From Minicystis rosea (lineage in GTDB: Bacteria; Myxococcota_A; Polyangia; Polyangiales; Polyangiaceae), in the NCBI GenBank assembly GCA_001931535.1, contig CP016211.1, positions 11,826,377-11,890,376 on the forward strand: DNA of 64,000 nt, in the 5' to 3' direction. Position 1 is the first letter of the stretch. Each line of letters starts with the position of its first letter. The position numbers were made by a program, and so were the translations under genes. The notes below the pieces were generated by a model. That model worked only from the letters and a program-made list of their open reading frames with translations, was not told the DNA's origin and searched no databases. This document shows positions 53,092-62,700 of this stretch, in pieces.

Positions 53092-55593
53092 TCAAAAGAA
53101 GCCGATCGGCGCGGGGGAGAGCATGGCGGCGACGCGATCGGGACGGGCGATGCCGCGGTCGCGCATCCAGGCGTCGGCGCCGCGGCAGAGGGTGGCGCCG
53201 AGATCGCCGCCCATGATTTCGCCGCGCCGCCGCCGTGCTGCCGCCGCGCGGAGACCCATCTCCAGAGCACCGAAGGCGCGCTCCGCCTCCTCGAAGAGCG
53301 GGATGGCGCGCGACTCCTGCCCGCGGGCCAGCGCCAGCGCGCCGCGCAGCTCCAAGGCGAAGGGGCGGGCGAAGGCGCCCGGCTCGCGCTCGAGGGCCCG
53401 CATCGTGCGCTCGGCGACGCGGAACACCTGCTCGCCCTCGCTGCTGCCGGCCATGGCCGCGATCGCGCTGGCGCCGCGCAGGGCGATCGTCTCGATGCGC
53501 AGGAGCTCGACACGCGGAAGCGGGGAGCCGTCGATCTCGGCGAGGCCGGCCTCGAGCGTGGCGTAGGCGCCCACGCCGTCGCCTTCGTAGAGCGACGCGG
53601 AGACGCGCGTGAGCAAGGCGCCCCAATGAGGCACGTGCCATTGTCGCGGCGGCCAACGACGGACGGCGTCGAGCGCTTCGCGTCGCGCCTCGCCGGGGCG
53701 ATCGCCGGCGAGCAGGACGCGCGGTGCCGTCAGCGTGCGCAGCGCGGTGAGGTGAAAGAGCGCGCCGCGCGCCTCCGCATCGGCGAGGTGGGCCGGCAAG
53801 CGCGCGGCGATCTCGTCGATGCGGCCGAGCTGGAAGAGCGCGGGGAGGAGCCAGCTCGCGGCGATCGATCCGAGATCCCACGCGGCCTCGGCGCACGTGG
53901 CGCGGATCCGATCGAGGGCGCGATCGGCCAGCATGACCGCTTCGGAGAAGCGGGGCGCGTGAAACGAGACGCCCGCGGCGGCTACTTCGGCCGAGGCGAT
54001 GGCCTGCGCGTCCCCGCTCTGCGTGGCGACGGCGCGGGCTCGCTCGACGAGCTGGCGCGCGCGATCGAGTCCGCGGCGACCACCCTCCATGGCCGCGAGG
54101 AGCGCCTCCGACGCGAGCGCGCGCGCGACGTTCAAGGGATCGCCGGCGTCGAGCGCGCGCAGCGCGTGCACGGTGTGGAGGTCGGCGCCGCGGACGAGAT
54201 CGATGGTGCGGATGCGGTCGGCGATGGACCAGATCGTGTCGAGGCGCGCGCGATCGTCGGGGCTCGCGGCGCGCGTGCGAGCCTCGACATCGAGGCCGCG
54301 CAGCGAGAGGCGCGCGCGGCGATAGAGCAGCGAAGCGAGGGCGCGCGCGGAGGATTGGGGGAGAGGGAGATCGACGGCGTCGAGCACGGCGCGTGCGGCG
54401 GCGAGGCCCTCGTCGGCGAGGCCCGCGCGGAGGAGCTGATCGGCGGCTCGGCGGCGCAGATCGTGGGCCTCTTCGGGGGGCGCACCGTCGCCGGCCTCGC
54501 GGAACGCACGCCCGGCTTCGGCCGCGCGGCCCGCGTCGGCGAGCGCGTGGCCGAGCTTGATCAAGATCGGCCTTCGCGCGGAGGCGCTCGCGAGTGCCTT
54601 TTCGTAGAGCGCGGCGGCCGTGTGGAACGCGAGCACGGAGGCCGCGCGATCGGCGGCCTGCTCGACGGATCCCTCGGGCTCCGCGCGCTCCGCGTCGCGC
54701 TCGGCCTCGGCGTGCGCGGCGGCGAAGCGCTCGACCTCTGCGCGGAGCGCCGCCGCATCGAGGGATGATGCGCCTTCCCGCGCGCGTCGTGAGAGCATGT
54801 CCACGAAGCGCGGGCAGCCGTCGCTCGCGCGGGCGATGGCACCGGCCGGATCGGGATCGTCGTTCACGAGACGCGCATCGTCCGGCTCCCGGTGATCCGG
54901 ATCGATGGAGCGCAGCGCGAGCGCGCGCGCCTCCTGCGAGGACAACGGCCCGACCAAGATCTCGCGCACGTCGCCGGTCGGCTCGCCGCGCATCATGCGC
55001 TGGAGCAGCGCGGCCACGAGCGCGATGGCCGAGGGCACCACGCTTCGATAGCTGGTGACGAGTAAGACCGACGGCGCGTCCGGTGCGGTCACGAGATCGA
55101 GCAAAAGCGCGGTGCTGTCGGCGTCGGCCCATTGCAGATCGTCGACCCACAGCACGAGCGCCTTGCCGGCGATGCGACGGAGGAGCGCGCGCAGTGCGGC
55201 CGATGCGCGCCGGCGAACCTCGTGCGCGTCGAGCTCGCCCGCGAGGGCCGGCGCCGCGTCGATGGACGGCACACGCCGCAGCGCGGGAAAGATGCGGCGA
55301 AGGGCGGCCACGTCGGAGACCACGAGCGCATCGACCTCCGCGCGCGGTCGAGCGGCGAGGTGATCGGCGAGCCCATCGATCAGCGGTGCAAGCGCTCGGT
55401 AGGGCGTGGGATCCGTGAGATGGCAGCGACCCGAGAGCAGCACCGCGCCGGCAGGGAGGCTATCGAGGAAGCGCTGGCAGAGCATGCTCTTGCCCATGCC
55501 GGCGAGGCCGTGCACGAGCACCGTCACCGGCCCCGCGCGCGACGCGGCGAGCGCGTCGGCGAGGGCCGCGAGGTGGTGCTCACGCCCCAGCAT
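53092..55593 (-). CDS. STAND/AAA ATPase with TPR region (kinase-less relative)
   Basis: An 833-residue protein beginning directly with LGREHHLAALADAL, then Walker A HGLAGMGKSMLCQRF and Walker B KALVLWVDDLQWADAD (about 150), VTSYRSVVPSA, and a long helical TPR-like tail. It matches the ATPase-TPR half of the kinase fusion at 16368 (same DDLQWAD motif) but has no kinase and no LuxR DNA-binding domain. It could be a free signalling scaffold or the remnant of a fusion. It lies 20 bp after the lipoprotein gene's stop on the same strand; the start site is weak. Confidence 0.85.
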   Translation of the reverse strand: MLGREHHLAALADALAASRAGPVTVLVHGLAGMGKSMLCQRFLDSLPAGAVLLSGRCHLTDPTPYRALAPLIDGLADHLAARPRAEVDALVVSDVAALRRIFPALRRVPSIDAAPALAGELDAHEVRRRASAALRALLRRIAGKALVLWVDDLQWADADSTALLLDLVTAPDAPSVLLVTSYRSVVPSAIALVAALLQRMMRGEPTGDVREILVGPLSSQEARALALRSIDPDHREPDDARLVNDDPDPAGAIARASDGCPRFVDMLSRRAREGASSLDAAALRAEVERFAAAHAEAERDAERAEPEGSVEQAADRAASVLAFHTAAALYEKALASASARRPILIKLGHALADAGRAAEAGRAFREAGDGAPPEEAHDLRRRAADQLLRAGLADEGLAAARAVLDAVDLPLPQSSARALASLLYRRARLSLRGLDVEARTRAASPDDRARLDTIWSIADRIRTIDLVRGADLHTVHALRALDAGDPLNVARALASEALLAAMEGGRRGLDRARQLVERARAVATQSGDAQAIASAEVAAAGVSFHAPRFSEAVMLADRALDRIRATCAEAAWDLGSIAASWLLPALFQLGRIDEIAARLPAHLADAEARGALFHLTALRTLTAPRVLLAGDRPGEARREALDAVRRWPPRQWHVPHWGALLTRVSASLYEGDGVGAYATLEAGLAEIDGSPLPRVELLRIETIALRGASAIAAMAGSSEGEQVFRVAERTMRALEREPGAFARPFALELRGALALARGQESRAIPLFEEAERAFGALEMGLRAAAARRRRGEIMGGDLGATLCRGADAWMRDRGIARPDRVAAMLSPAPIGFF

Positions 55594-55613
55594 GGGATCG
55601 CCGTCCGGCCGGC

Positions 55614-56765
55614 TCAGAGCTCGTTCACCCGCATGTTGATCGTCTTGCAGGCGGCGCTCGGCTGCGTCGGATCCACCTGCCAATCCAGCGCGCCATATTG
55701 GCCATCGACGCGCACCATGCGGAACTTGCTCGCCGCCTCGTCGACCTGGAAGAACGGTAGGCTCTTGATGGCGGAGGACACCGAGATCGGCGCGCCGGCG
55801 AGGCGGATGTCGGCGCCGACCACGTTGTAGAGCACCTCCGTGTCGACGGTGCCCGCGAGCTCGCACGAGCTCTTGGCCGTGGCGTGGAAGGTCGGGTTGA
55901 CCTCGATGTCGATGAAGGCTTTTCCTTGGAGCGTCGCGCCCGGCGTGGACGGCATGTCGGCGTTGCACTTGACGCCGGCCTGCTGGTCGTCGGGCGTGAA
56001 TCCACAGACGTTCACGGTCACGCCTGGGTACGTATCCATGTCGTCGTCACGCAGGGCGGTGCAGTCGTCGACGCAGCTCGCTTCGCACGAGGAGGCGCCG
56101 ATGCCCGTGGCGTTGCACGGGGTCTGGGTCGTGTTCCATTGCGGCAGGCTCGCGCCGCTCTTGGTCGATCCGACCACCACGTCGAGCGGCCCGAGCGCGA
56201 GCGTCGCGCCTGCCTCCTTGCCCGAGAGCGTGCCGCTCGTGGGCATGGTGACGACCTTGGGGAGCGCCTCGAGGAAGCTTTGGGGCGCGACGATCTGCGT
56301 GGATACGAGCGCCTCGGAGCTCGGGTCGCACGTGCCCACGAGCGCGGTCACCTCGGGCAGCTCGATCGAGCAGAGCGTCGCTTGCACCTTGTCGAGCTTC
56401 GTGGCGTCGGTCGCGTTCTGCTCGACGGTGAGCATCACGAGCAGCGAGGCCGCGCCGACCTGATCCGTCGGACAGATGGTGATGGCGCCGCCGGGCTGCC
56501 CCTGCAGCTTGACGGCGAGCTGCCCGTACGCGACCCAAGTGCCGCTCAAGGCGAGGTGATCGGTGGGCTGTCCCGCGCAGGCTTCGCCCGCGGAGCCGCC
56601 CGTTCCGCTGCTCGCGCTCGACGAAGACGCGCCGCCCGATCCACCGCCGCCGGTGCCGCTCGATCCACCGCCGCAACCCAACGTCGTCGTCGTGGAGAAT
56701 AAGGCCGCCGCGAGGGTAGCCCGCCCCAACCGAGCCCGCAGAGGAGATGTTCTCATGAGGGCCAT
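55614..56765 (-). CDS. Cysteine-rich lipoprotein, unknown function
   Basis: A 383-residue lipoprotein. The lipobox TTLGC (Cys31) is followed by a Gly/Ser linker (GGGSSGTGGGG). The mature domain has about ten cysteines, in pairs such as ASSCEASCVDDC, suggesting disulphides outside the cytoplasm. No enzyme motif. It starts immediately after the upstream reductase stop (TGA then ATG, 56768-56763), so the two are co-expressed. An internal ATG at 56756 is possible. Confidence 0.78.
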   Translation of the reverse strand: MALMRTSPLRARLGRATLAAALFSTTTTLGCGGGSSGTGGGGSGGASSSSASSGTGGSAGEACAGQPTDHLALSGTWVAYGQLAVKLQGQPGGAITICPTDQVGAASLLVMLTVEQNATDATKLDKVQATLCSIELPEVTALVGTCDPSSEALVSTQIVAPQSFLEALPKVVTMPTSGTLSGKEAGATLALGPLDVVVGSTKSGASLPQWNTTQTPCNATGIGASSCEASCVDDCTALRDDDMDTYPGVTVNVCGFTPDDQQAGVKCNADMPSTPGATLQGKAFIDIEVNPTFHATAKSSCELAGTVDTEVLYNVVGADIRLAGAPISVSSAIKSLPFFQVDEAASKFRMVRVDGQYGALDWQVDPTQPSAACKTINMRVNEL

Positions 56766-57500
56766 TCAATCATATCGCTCGGTGTGCACGCGCTTTCGTT
56801 CGAAGCCTTGATCGTTCCGCAGGTGATCGCGCACGGAGGACACCATGCGATCGAGGCCGCACACGTACGCGCGGGGCTGCTCACCGGAGGTCGCGCGGAG
56901 CGCCGCGACGAGCTCGGGAAGGTGGGCTTGCACATAGCCGCTCCGCCCGGACCAACCATCGCCGGGCTTCGAGAGCGTGATCTCGTAACGCACGTTGGGG
57001 TGCTGCTTCGCCAGCGCTTCGAACTCGTCGCGATAAAGCACGTCCGCCTCGTGTCGCGCGCCGAAGAGCAGCCAGAGCGGCGCCTTGGTGCCGCCCGCGA
57101 TCGCCGCGCGGATCATGCTGCGGAGCGGCGTGACGCCGGTGCCGGTGGCGACGAAGATCGAGGGAGCGGGCTCGTCGGGCCGCCGCGTGAAGAGGCCGAA
57201 CGGTCCGATGGCGCGCAGCGTCCCGCCCTCGGGGAGATCGTGGAGCAAGTGCGATCCCGCACCGCCGAGCACGCGCGTGACGGCGAGCTCGAAGCGGCGC
57301 GCGCCCGGCTCCGGCGCCGAGGCGATCGAGTAAGCCCGCTTCACCTCTCCGCCGGGCAACGGCAGGACCAGGTTCACCCACTGCCCGGGCTCGAAATCGA
57401 AGGGTTTGTCGTCCCCGCGCTCGAAGATCAGCTCGCGTACGGAGGGGGCGATGGATCGCGCCGTGACGAGGCGCACTTCGAAAGGCTCGGCGTGAATCAT
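56766..57500 (-). CDS. Flavin/NAD(P)H oxidoreductase (FNR-like)
   Basis: A 244-residue ferredoxin-reductase-like protein. FAD site: RAYSIASAPEP (about residue 56) after PGQWVNLVLPLPGG. Nicotinamide site: VATGTGVTPLRSMI (about 116-130) and the C-terminal YVCGLDRMVSSV. No iron-sulphur domain, so it is a reductase component or free flavin reductase passing electrons between NAD(P)H and an unknown partner. It heads an operon with the cysteine-rich lipoprotein and ATPase-TPR genes. An IS element is inserted about 90 bp upstream of its start and may have changed its promoter. Confidence 0.88.
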   Translation of the reverse strand: MIHAEPFEVRLVTARSIAPSVRELIFERGDDKPFDFEPGQWVNLVLPLPGGEVKRAYSIASAPEPGARRFELAVTRVLGGAGSHLLHDLPEGGTLRAIGPFGLFTRRPDEPAPSIFVATGTGVTPLRSMIRAAIAGGTKAPLWLLFGARHEADVLYRDEFEALAKQHPNVRYEITLSKPGDGWSGRSGYVQAHLPELVAALRATSGEQPRAYVCGLDRMVSSVRDHLRNDQGFERKRVHTERYD

Positions 57501-57588
57501 GCTCGCGGGCGCAGCCTACCACGTGCACGCGCGCGCACCGGCCGAGCGCCGGCCTCGAAGGCCCGACCCGCTCCGTCCGCGTCGTCGT

Positions 57589-59161
57589 CTGATCATTGAT
57601 CGTAGGTTCTCTCCTGATTACGCCTGGTTGCGTCCTCGGCGAGGCGTGAGGGCCGCAGGCTGATCCGCTCTACGTGCGGCGGAGAGTGCAGCGGACCAGC
57701 CCGCGGCGAAGATGTTCAACTGCTCGAGTCCGCGGGCGAGCGTCTGCCAGCCGGGTTCGCCGTTGTGCTTGATGTGGCCGCCCAGCGCGGCGATGGCGAA
57801 GAGCGCGTCGCGTACGCTCGGCCGCGGGGGTAGCTTGGATTTCGCGCACGCGGTGAGCGCTTCGATCTGCACATCGGAGAGGACTGCTTGCGCGGGAGCT
57901 TCAGGGGCAGTGCGAGCAAGGTGTCGCAGCACGAGCATTTGCCACGCGATGGGAACGAAGATGGCGAGGGCATTGGTGAGGGCGGCGAACGATTCGAGCT
58001 GTCGCTCCTCGATGCGGCAGCCCGTTTTCAGGGCCCTGAAGAACTCCTCGATCAGCCATCGCGTGCGATAGTGCTCGATGATGGCGGTCACGTCGGCGGC
58101 GGTGCGGATCGGCTCGGTCGTGACGAGGACCCAGGCCACGGGCTCTTCACCGTCCGGCGGTTCGATCTCGCGCACGTGGATGAAGTGCACGGGAAGCGTC
58201 TCGGGTTCGTTCGTCAGGTACTGCGGTCGCTTCAGCTCCATCGCGACGGCGCTGAATGCGAGGCGCGCCGTTCGCGCACGGCGCGGTGGATGAGTGCCTC
58301 GCTTGCCTGGCATCGGGCTCGCCGCGCGTCGCGAAAGTGGAACCTCGACCTCGACCAGATCGTCGAGCCCGCAGAGCGTCTCGCTCAACTTCAACGGCTC
58401 GTCATCTTCGTCGATGACACAGCGGTCACGCGCGACGCGGATGACGAAGCGGTGCCCCTGCTCGACGAGCGCTGAGAGCAAACGGTAGCTGTCTCCCTCG
58501 CGGTCCATGACGTGGATCAGTGACGTGCCTGGCCCCACGAGCTCGCTGACGCTCTCGACGGTCTTCGCCCAGCGCGCGGACTCGCTGTCCAACTGCTTCG
58601 CGCACTCGCTGCCTGACCGCTTCGCCTTTCGAGAACGAATCGGACCCGTTCGCGCCCAGCACATCAAATCCAGCAGGCCCAACGGACACCTCGATCCGTC
58701 GGCGCTCACGGCGAGCGCGCAGTGGGCAAGGAAGCCCTGATCGTTACCGCGCAGCCGACCGAGCCCAGAGCGCTGGGCGTCGCCTCGGAAGCTCATTTCT
58801 GTGGTGTCTTGAAGGACGAGAACGGTGCCTGCCTGTCTCGCGCGCTCCGCTGTCGCTTCACGATGCCCTTGCATGACCCCACGGTAGGTCACGCGCCGAT
58901 TGCTGAGCAGCCGGTACGTCGACTCAAGCTCCGCGGCCGACCGAGCCATCTGCGGGATGCCCTTCGATGGTGCCGCGGCCCACCCGTCGCCAAGTGACAT
59001 CACACGCCTGTGCAGCCGTGGGTCCGGCACCCGCGACCGCTCGAACTCCCTCGCCACCGACGGAACCATGTCCGCGAACTCGTCCAAATCCATGAACTTC
59101 TCGACGCACAACCGTCGGGAAGCGGATCGAAGCGCGTCGCGGAGATGTGACGAATCTTCAG
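57589..59161 (-). mobile_element. IS4/IS50-type insertion sequence, 1573 bp
   Basis: Both ends begin CTGA, read inward: CTGATCATTGATC (57589-57601) and, on the reverse strand, CTGAAGATTCGTC (59161-59149), an imperfect terminal repeat with nine of 13 bases equal. Just outside lie identical 10-bp copies GCGTCGTCGT (57579-57588 and 59162-59171), the expected target duplication for this family (9-12 bp). It carries one transposase gene and appears intact. It is inserted between the flavin reductase and a small lipoprotein gene, without cutting either. Confidence 0.75.
57618..59093 (-). CDS. IS4-family (IS50/Tn5-like) transposase
   Basis: A 491-residue DDE transposase. The N-terminal domain (DPRLHRRVMSLGDGWAA, SAAELESTYRLLSNRRVTY) is like the Tn5 DNA-binding domain. 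The catalytic triad is visible: Asp in LVLQDTTEMSF, Asp in IHVMDREGDSYRLL, and Glu in the YREK-type signature YRTRWLIEEFFRALKTGC. No internal stop or frameshift, so it may be active. The start at 59093 is chosen because family similarity begins there; the 42 upstream residues would cross the IS end at 59161. Confidence 0.93.
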   Translation of the reverse strand: MDLDEFADMVPSVAREFERSRVPDPRLHRRVMSLGDGWAAAPSKGIPQMARSAAELESTYRLLSNRRVTYRGVMQGHREATAERARQAGTVLVLQDTTEMSFRGDAQRSGLGRLRGNDQGFLAHCALAVSADGSRCPLGLLDLMCWARTGPIRSRKAKRSGSECAKQLDSESARWAKTVESVSELVGPGTSLIHVMDREGDSYRLLSALVEQGHRFVIRVARDRCVIDEDDEPLKLSETLCGLDDLVEVEVPLSRRAASPMPGKRGTHPPRRARTARLAFSAVAMELKRPQYLTNEPETLPVHFIHVREIEPPDGEEPVAWVLVTTEPIRTAADVTAIIEHYRTRWLIEEFFRALKTGCRIEERQLESFAALTNALAIFVPIAWQMLVLRHLARTAPEAPAQAVLSDVQIEALTACAKSKLPPRPSVRDALFAIAALGGHIKHNGEPGWQTLARGLEQLNIFAAGWSAALSAARRADQPAALTPRRGRNQA

Positions 59162-59258
59162 GCGTCGTCGTCGATGAGCTCGATCGCCGGCTTCCACGCG
59201 GAGCCGTCCGCGGCCGCACGGCGATCGTTCGAGGCGATTGCCGCGCCCCGCGTGCGCC

Positions 59259-59600
59259 TCACGGACACGCATCCCACTTCTCGTAGAGCGATTGGCACGA
59301 TGCCGGCACGCCCATGCCCGGACCGCATTGCACAGGATCGCTCGCGGTCACGATGCAGCTCATCAGCGCATCGTTCAGGTCCTGACAGCCGTTCGCCTCA
59401 CTCTGCGCGACGTTCTGCTCGCAGGCGGCCACGCAGGATGCTTGGTCCTCTTGGCCGCACGTTGCGACGAGCCGCGCGCAGGCCGCATCGCACGACGTGG
59501 CCATTGCGGGGCTGCCGCCGGTGCCGTCGACGACCACCTTGCCGCCGCACCCGATCATGGCTGCGGCCATCAAAGCCCATGTCCCGATCCATCGCATCAT
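59259..59600 (-). CDS. Small cysteine-rich lipoprotein
   Basis: A 113-residue lipoprotein. Lipobox MIGCGG (Cys18), then about ten cysteines in C-x3-C spaced pairs (CDAACARLVATC, CVAACEQ), a pattern of small secreted myxobacterial proteins. Function unknown. Start by the double ATG at 59600. The IS element lies about 100 bp beyond its stop. It is divergent from the RHS gene across a 141-bp gap. Confidence 0.7.
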   Translation of the reverse strand: MMRWIGTWALMAAAMIGCGGKVVVDGTGGSPAMATSCDAACARLVATCGQEDQASCVAACEQNVAQSEANGCQDLNDALMSCIVTASDPVQCGPGMGVPASCQSLYEKWDACP

Positions 59601-59700
59601 CGGGCGCACCCTACCAAAACCGCGTCCGTCGCTGCGCCATTCACGGGCCCATGCGTCGCAAAGCGGCTCGATGGGTGCGCATGCGCGGCTGCCTGTGATA

Positions 59701-59723
59701 CGGCTCGAATCGGATTCGAGCCG
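59701..59723. promoter_or_regulatory. 11+11 bp palindrome upstream of the RHS toxin gene
   Basis: CGGCTCGAATC (59701-59711) and GATTCGAGCCG (59713-59723) are exact reverse complements around one base. It ends 18 bases before the RHS start (GTG 59742), just ahead of the GGGAGGA site at 59731. With a one-base centre it cannot make a normal hairpin without opening several pairs, so a protein operator is likelier. Confidence 0.6.
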
Positions 59724-59741
59724 CTCTCCAGGGAGGATCTC

Positions 59742-62700
59742 GTGGGTGACGTGACCGCGGTGATGATGGATGTAATCACCGAGAAGTCGAATCATCAGGT
59801 CGTCCCCATGGCCGTCAGCGTGTGCACCACGCCCGCGGCGCCGAGCCCGCTGCCCATTCCCTATCCGGTCCTTGGCAACTCGTCCGAAGGCATTGTCGAC
59901 CCGCCGATGCGCACCAAGATCAACGGGGCGCCGATCGCGACCGTCGGATCGTGCATCAAGAGCTGCCATGGCAACGAGCCCGGCACGCTGAAGGAGGTCG
60001 TCAGCCTCAACACGACGGGCCCCTGCCTCGTGGTGATGGGCGCACCCATCGTGCTGATCGAGCTGGGCATGGCGGGGATCACGGGCAGCCCGTGCATCTC
60101 CAACAAGGCCATCACCGTCGGCGCGCCCGCCAACGGCAGCGCTGCGGGCGGCACGGGCGGCGCGGGTGGCGGCGGCGGTGGTGGTGGCGGCGGCGGCGGC
60201 AGCGCTTCGGGATCACAGGGCCCGAGCGGCGGCGGCGGCGCGGGTGGAGGTGGATCCAACACGGGCGCGAGCGGCCCGGGAGGCTCATCGGGAGCGGCCG
60301 GCGAGCATCAATGTCAAGGCGGCCATCCAGTCGATCTGGTGACGGGCTACGTCGTCGATGCGGCCACGGATCTGAGCTTGCCCGGCGTGATTCCCTTCAC
60401 GTGGAAGCGCACCTATTCGTCCTCCCGCCGCACCGATCGACACGCCACGCTCGGCCCGGGCTGGGCGCATGGATTCGAGCAGCGCATCACCGCGGATGAG
60501 CACCTCATCACCCTGCGCGAGGCCGAAGGACGTCTCGTGTGGTTCGCCAAGATCGCGCCCGGCGAGAGCACCTTTCATCGTCGTGAGCGCATGACGCTCC
60601 ACCGCGACGGGGAGGATGCTTATCGCGTCGTCCGCCTCGCCGATCGCCTCACGTACACGTTCAGCGCCACGCGCAGCGGTGGGCCTTCGCTCCTGCGATC
60701 GATCCGGGACGCGTGGGACAACACCATCAGCCTTGAATACGAGGGCGAGCGGCTCGTGCGCCTCCTCGACACGGCTGGGCGCGAGATTCGGGTGAAATGG
60801 AAAGAGGCCCGCATCGTGCGGCTCGAGGTGCACGCCGAAGGGCGGCTCGAGCAATGGTACGACTACGCCTATTCGTCGGCGGGTTGCTTGGTGTCGGCGG
60901 TGGACACGCAGGGGCACGCGGACGAATACGAATACGACCGCTTTCATCGGATGATCGCGGCCACGATCAAGACGGGCCTCCGATTCCAATACGAATACGA
61001 AGCGGATACCGGCAGGTGCCAGAAGACCTGGGGCCCGAAGGGCATTTACGGCATCGAGATCCGCATCGATCCCGCGACGAAGACGACCTACGTCGACGGC
61101 GAGGAGCCGCGGGTCATCTCCTGGAACGATCTGGGCTTGGCGACGCGCATCGCGACGCCGGACGGCCTCGTGCTCGAGGAGACGGCGTACGATGACGACG
61201 GCCTCGTCCTCGCCAAGGTCAACGGCGCGGGCGAGGGCGAGCAGCATTGGTACGACGAGCGCGGGAGCTTGATTCGGACCGTGGACGCCGATGGCAACGT
61301 GACGGTCGTCGACGTGGACGAGCGCGGTTTGCCCCGGCAGCGCGTGACGGCCGACAACCTCGTCAACGCGTTCGTGCACGACGATCGCGGCGCGCTCACC
61401 GGCATCACCTATCCCGGGCCGGTGACGTATGCGCTCTCCTACGATGCGCGCGGGCGCCTCTCGGGGATCTACGAGTCCGGTGTGCTCGTGCGCGCGTTCG
61501 AGCGCGATGGACAGCACAACATCGTGGCCGAGGTCGACGCCGCCGGCGCGCGCACGACCTACGCCTACGATGCCTTGGGCCGCCCCGTCGCGCGCGTCGA
61601 CGCGCTGGGGCGCAAGACACGCGTGGCCTACGATCGGCTCGGCCGCATCGTCAGCCAGCAATTCGCGGACGGCACCACCCTGCAATGGGCCCACGATGCG
61701 TTGGGCCGGGTCGTCCGCGAGACGAACGCGCTCGGGCAGGTCACCACGCTCGAGTGGGCCGGCATGGGTGTGCTCTCGCGGCTCGTGCAGCCGGATGGAC
61801 ACGTTTGGACCATCTCGCACACGACGAACGAGCGGCCCAAAGAGATCAAGAATCCACGCGGTGAGTCGTACACGTTCGTGTATGACGACGCGGGGCGGCT
61901 CGCGGAGGAGAAGGCCTTCGACGGGCGCCGCTTCCGCTATCGATACGACATCTCCGGGCGGCTCGCGCAGCTCGAATATCCCGAGGGTGGCACGCGCGCG
62001 CTCTCCTATGATCGAGCGGGCCGCCTCCTCGGCGACGAGGCCAGCGACGGGAGCCGCGCGACGTACAAGCGCGATCGCATGGGCCGGCTCCTCGGCGCCG
62101 TGCTCGAAGAGGGCGAGTCGCGCATCACCACTTCGTTCGAGCGTGACGAGCTCGGGCGCGTGGTTGTCGAGCGGCAAGGCGATCGGGTGATTCGTTACGC
62201 CTACGATGCGCGCCTCCGCCGCACCCAACGCGTGATGCCCGACGGCGCGACCACGCGTTACGCGTACGACGCCGCCGACCGGCCCACGCGCGTGGAGCAC
62301 GAGGGCCACGCGCTCACCTTCGAGCGGGACGCGGCGGGGCGCGAGGTGCAGCGCGGCGACGCAGCGGGGCGCATCGCGATCCGCAGCGTCTACGACACGA
62401 TGGATCGCATCATCGAGCAGCGGGTCAGCGCGCCCACGCCCGGTGACGGCGTCCCGTCGGTGCTGGCCCAGCGGCAATGGCAATACGATCGCGCCGGGCG
62501 CGTCACCCGCATCGACGATGGCCGTTGGGGCGCGACCCTCTATCGCTACGACCGCGCCGATCAGCTCGTGGAGGCGCAGGGCGTTCATCGCGAGGTGTTC
62601 GCGTACGACCCCGCGGGCACGCTGGTGCGCGCCGTGGCCGGGCTCGATCCCACGCCGGCCGAGACCTGGAAGATCGCGCCCGGCAACCTGCTCGAGCGGA

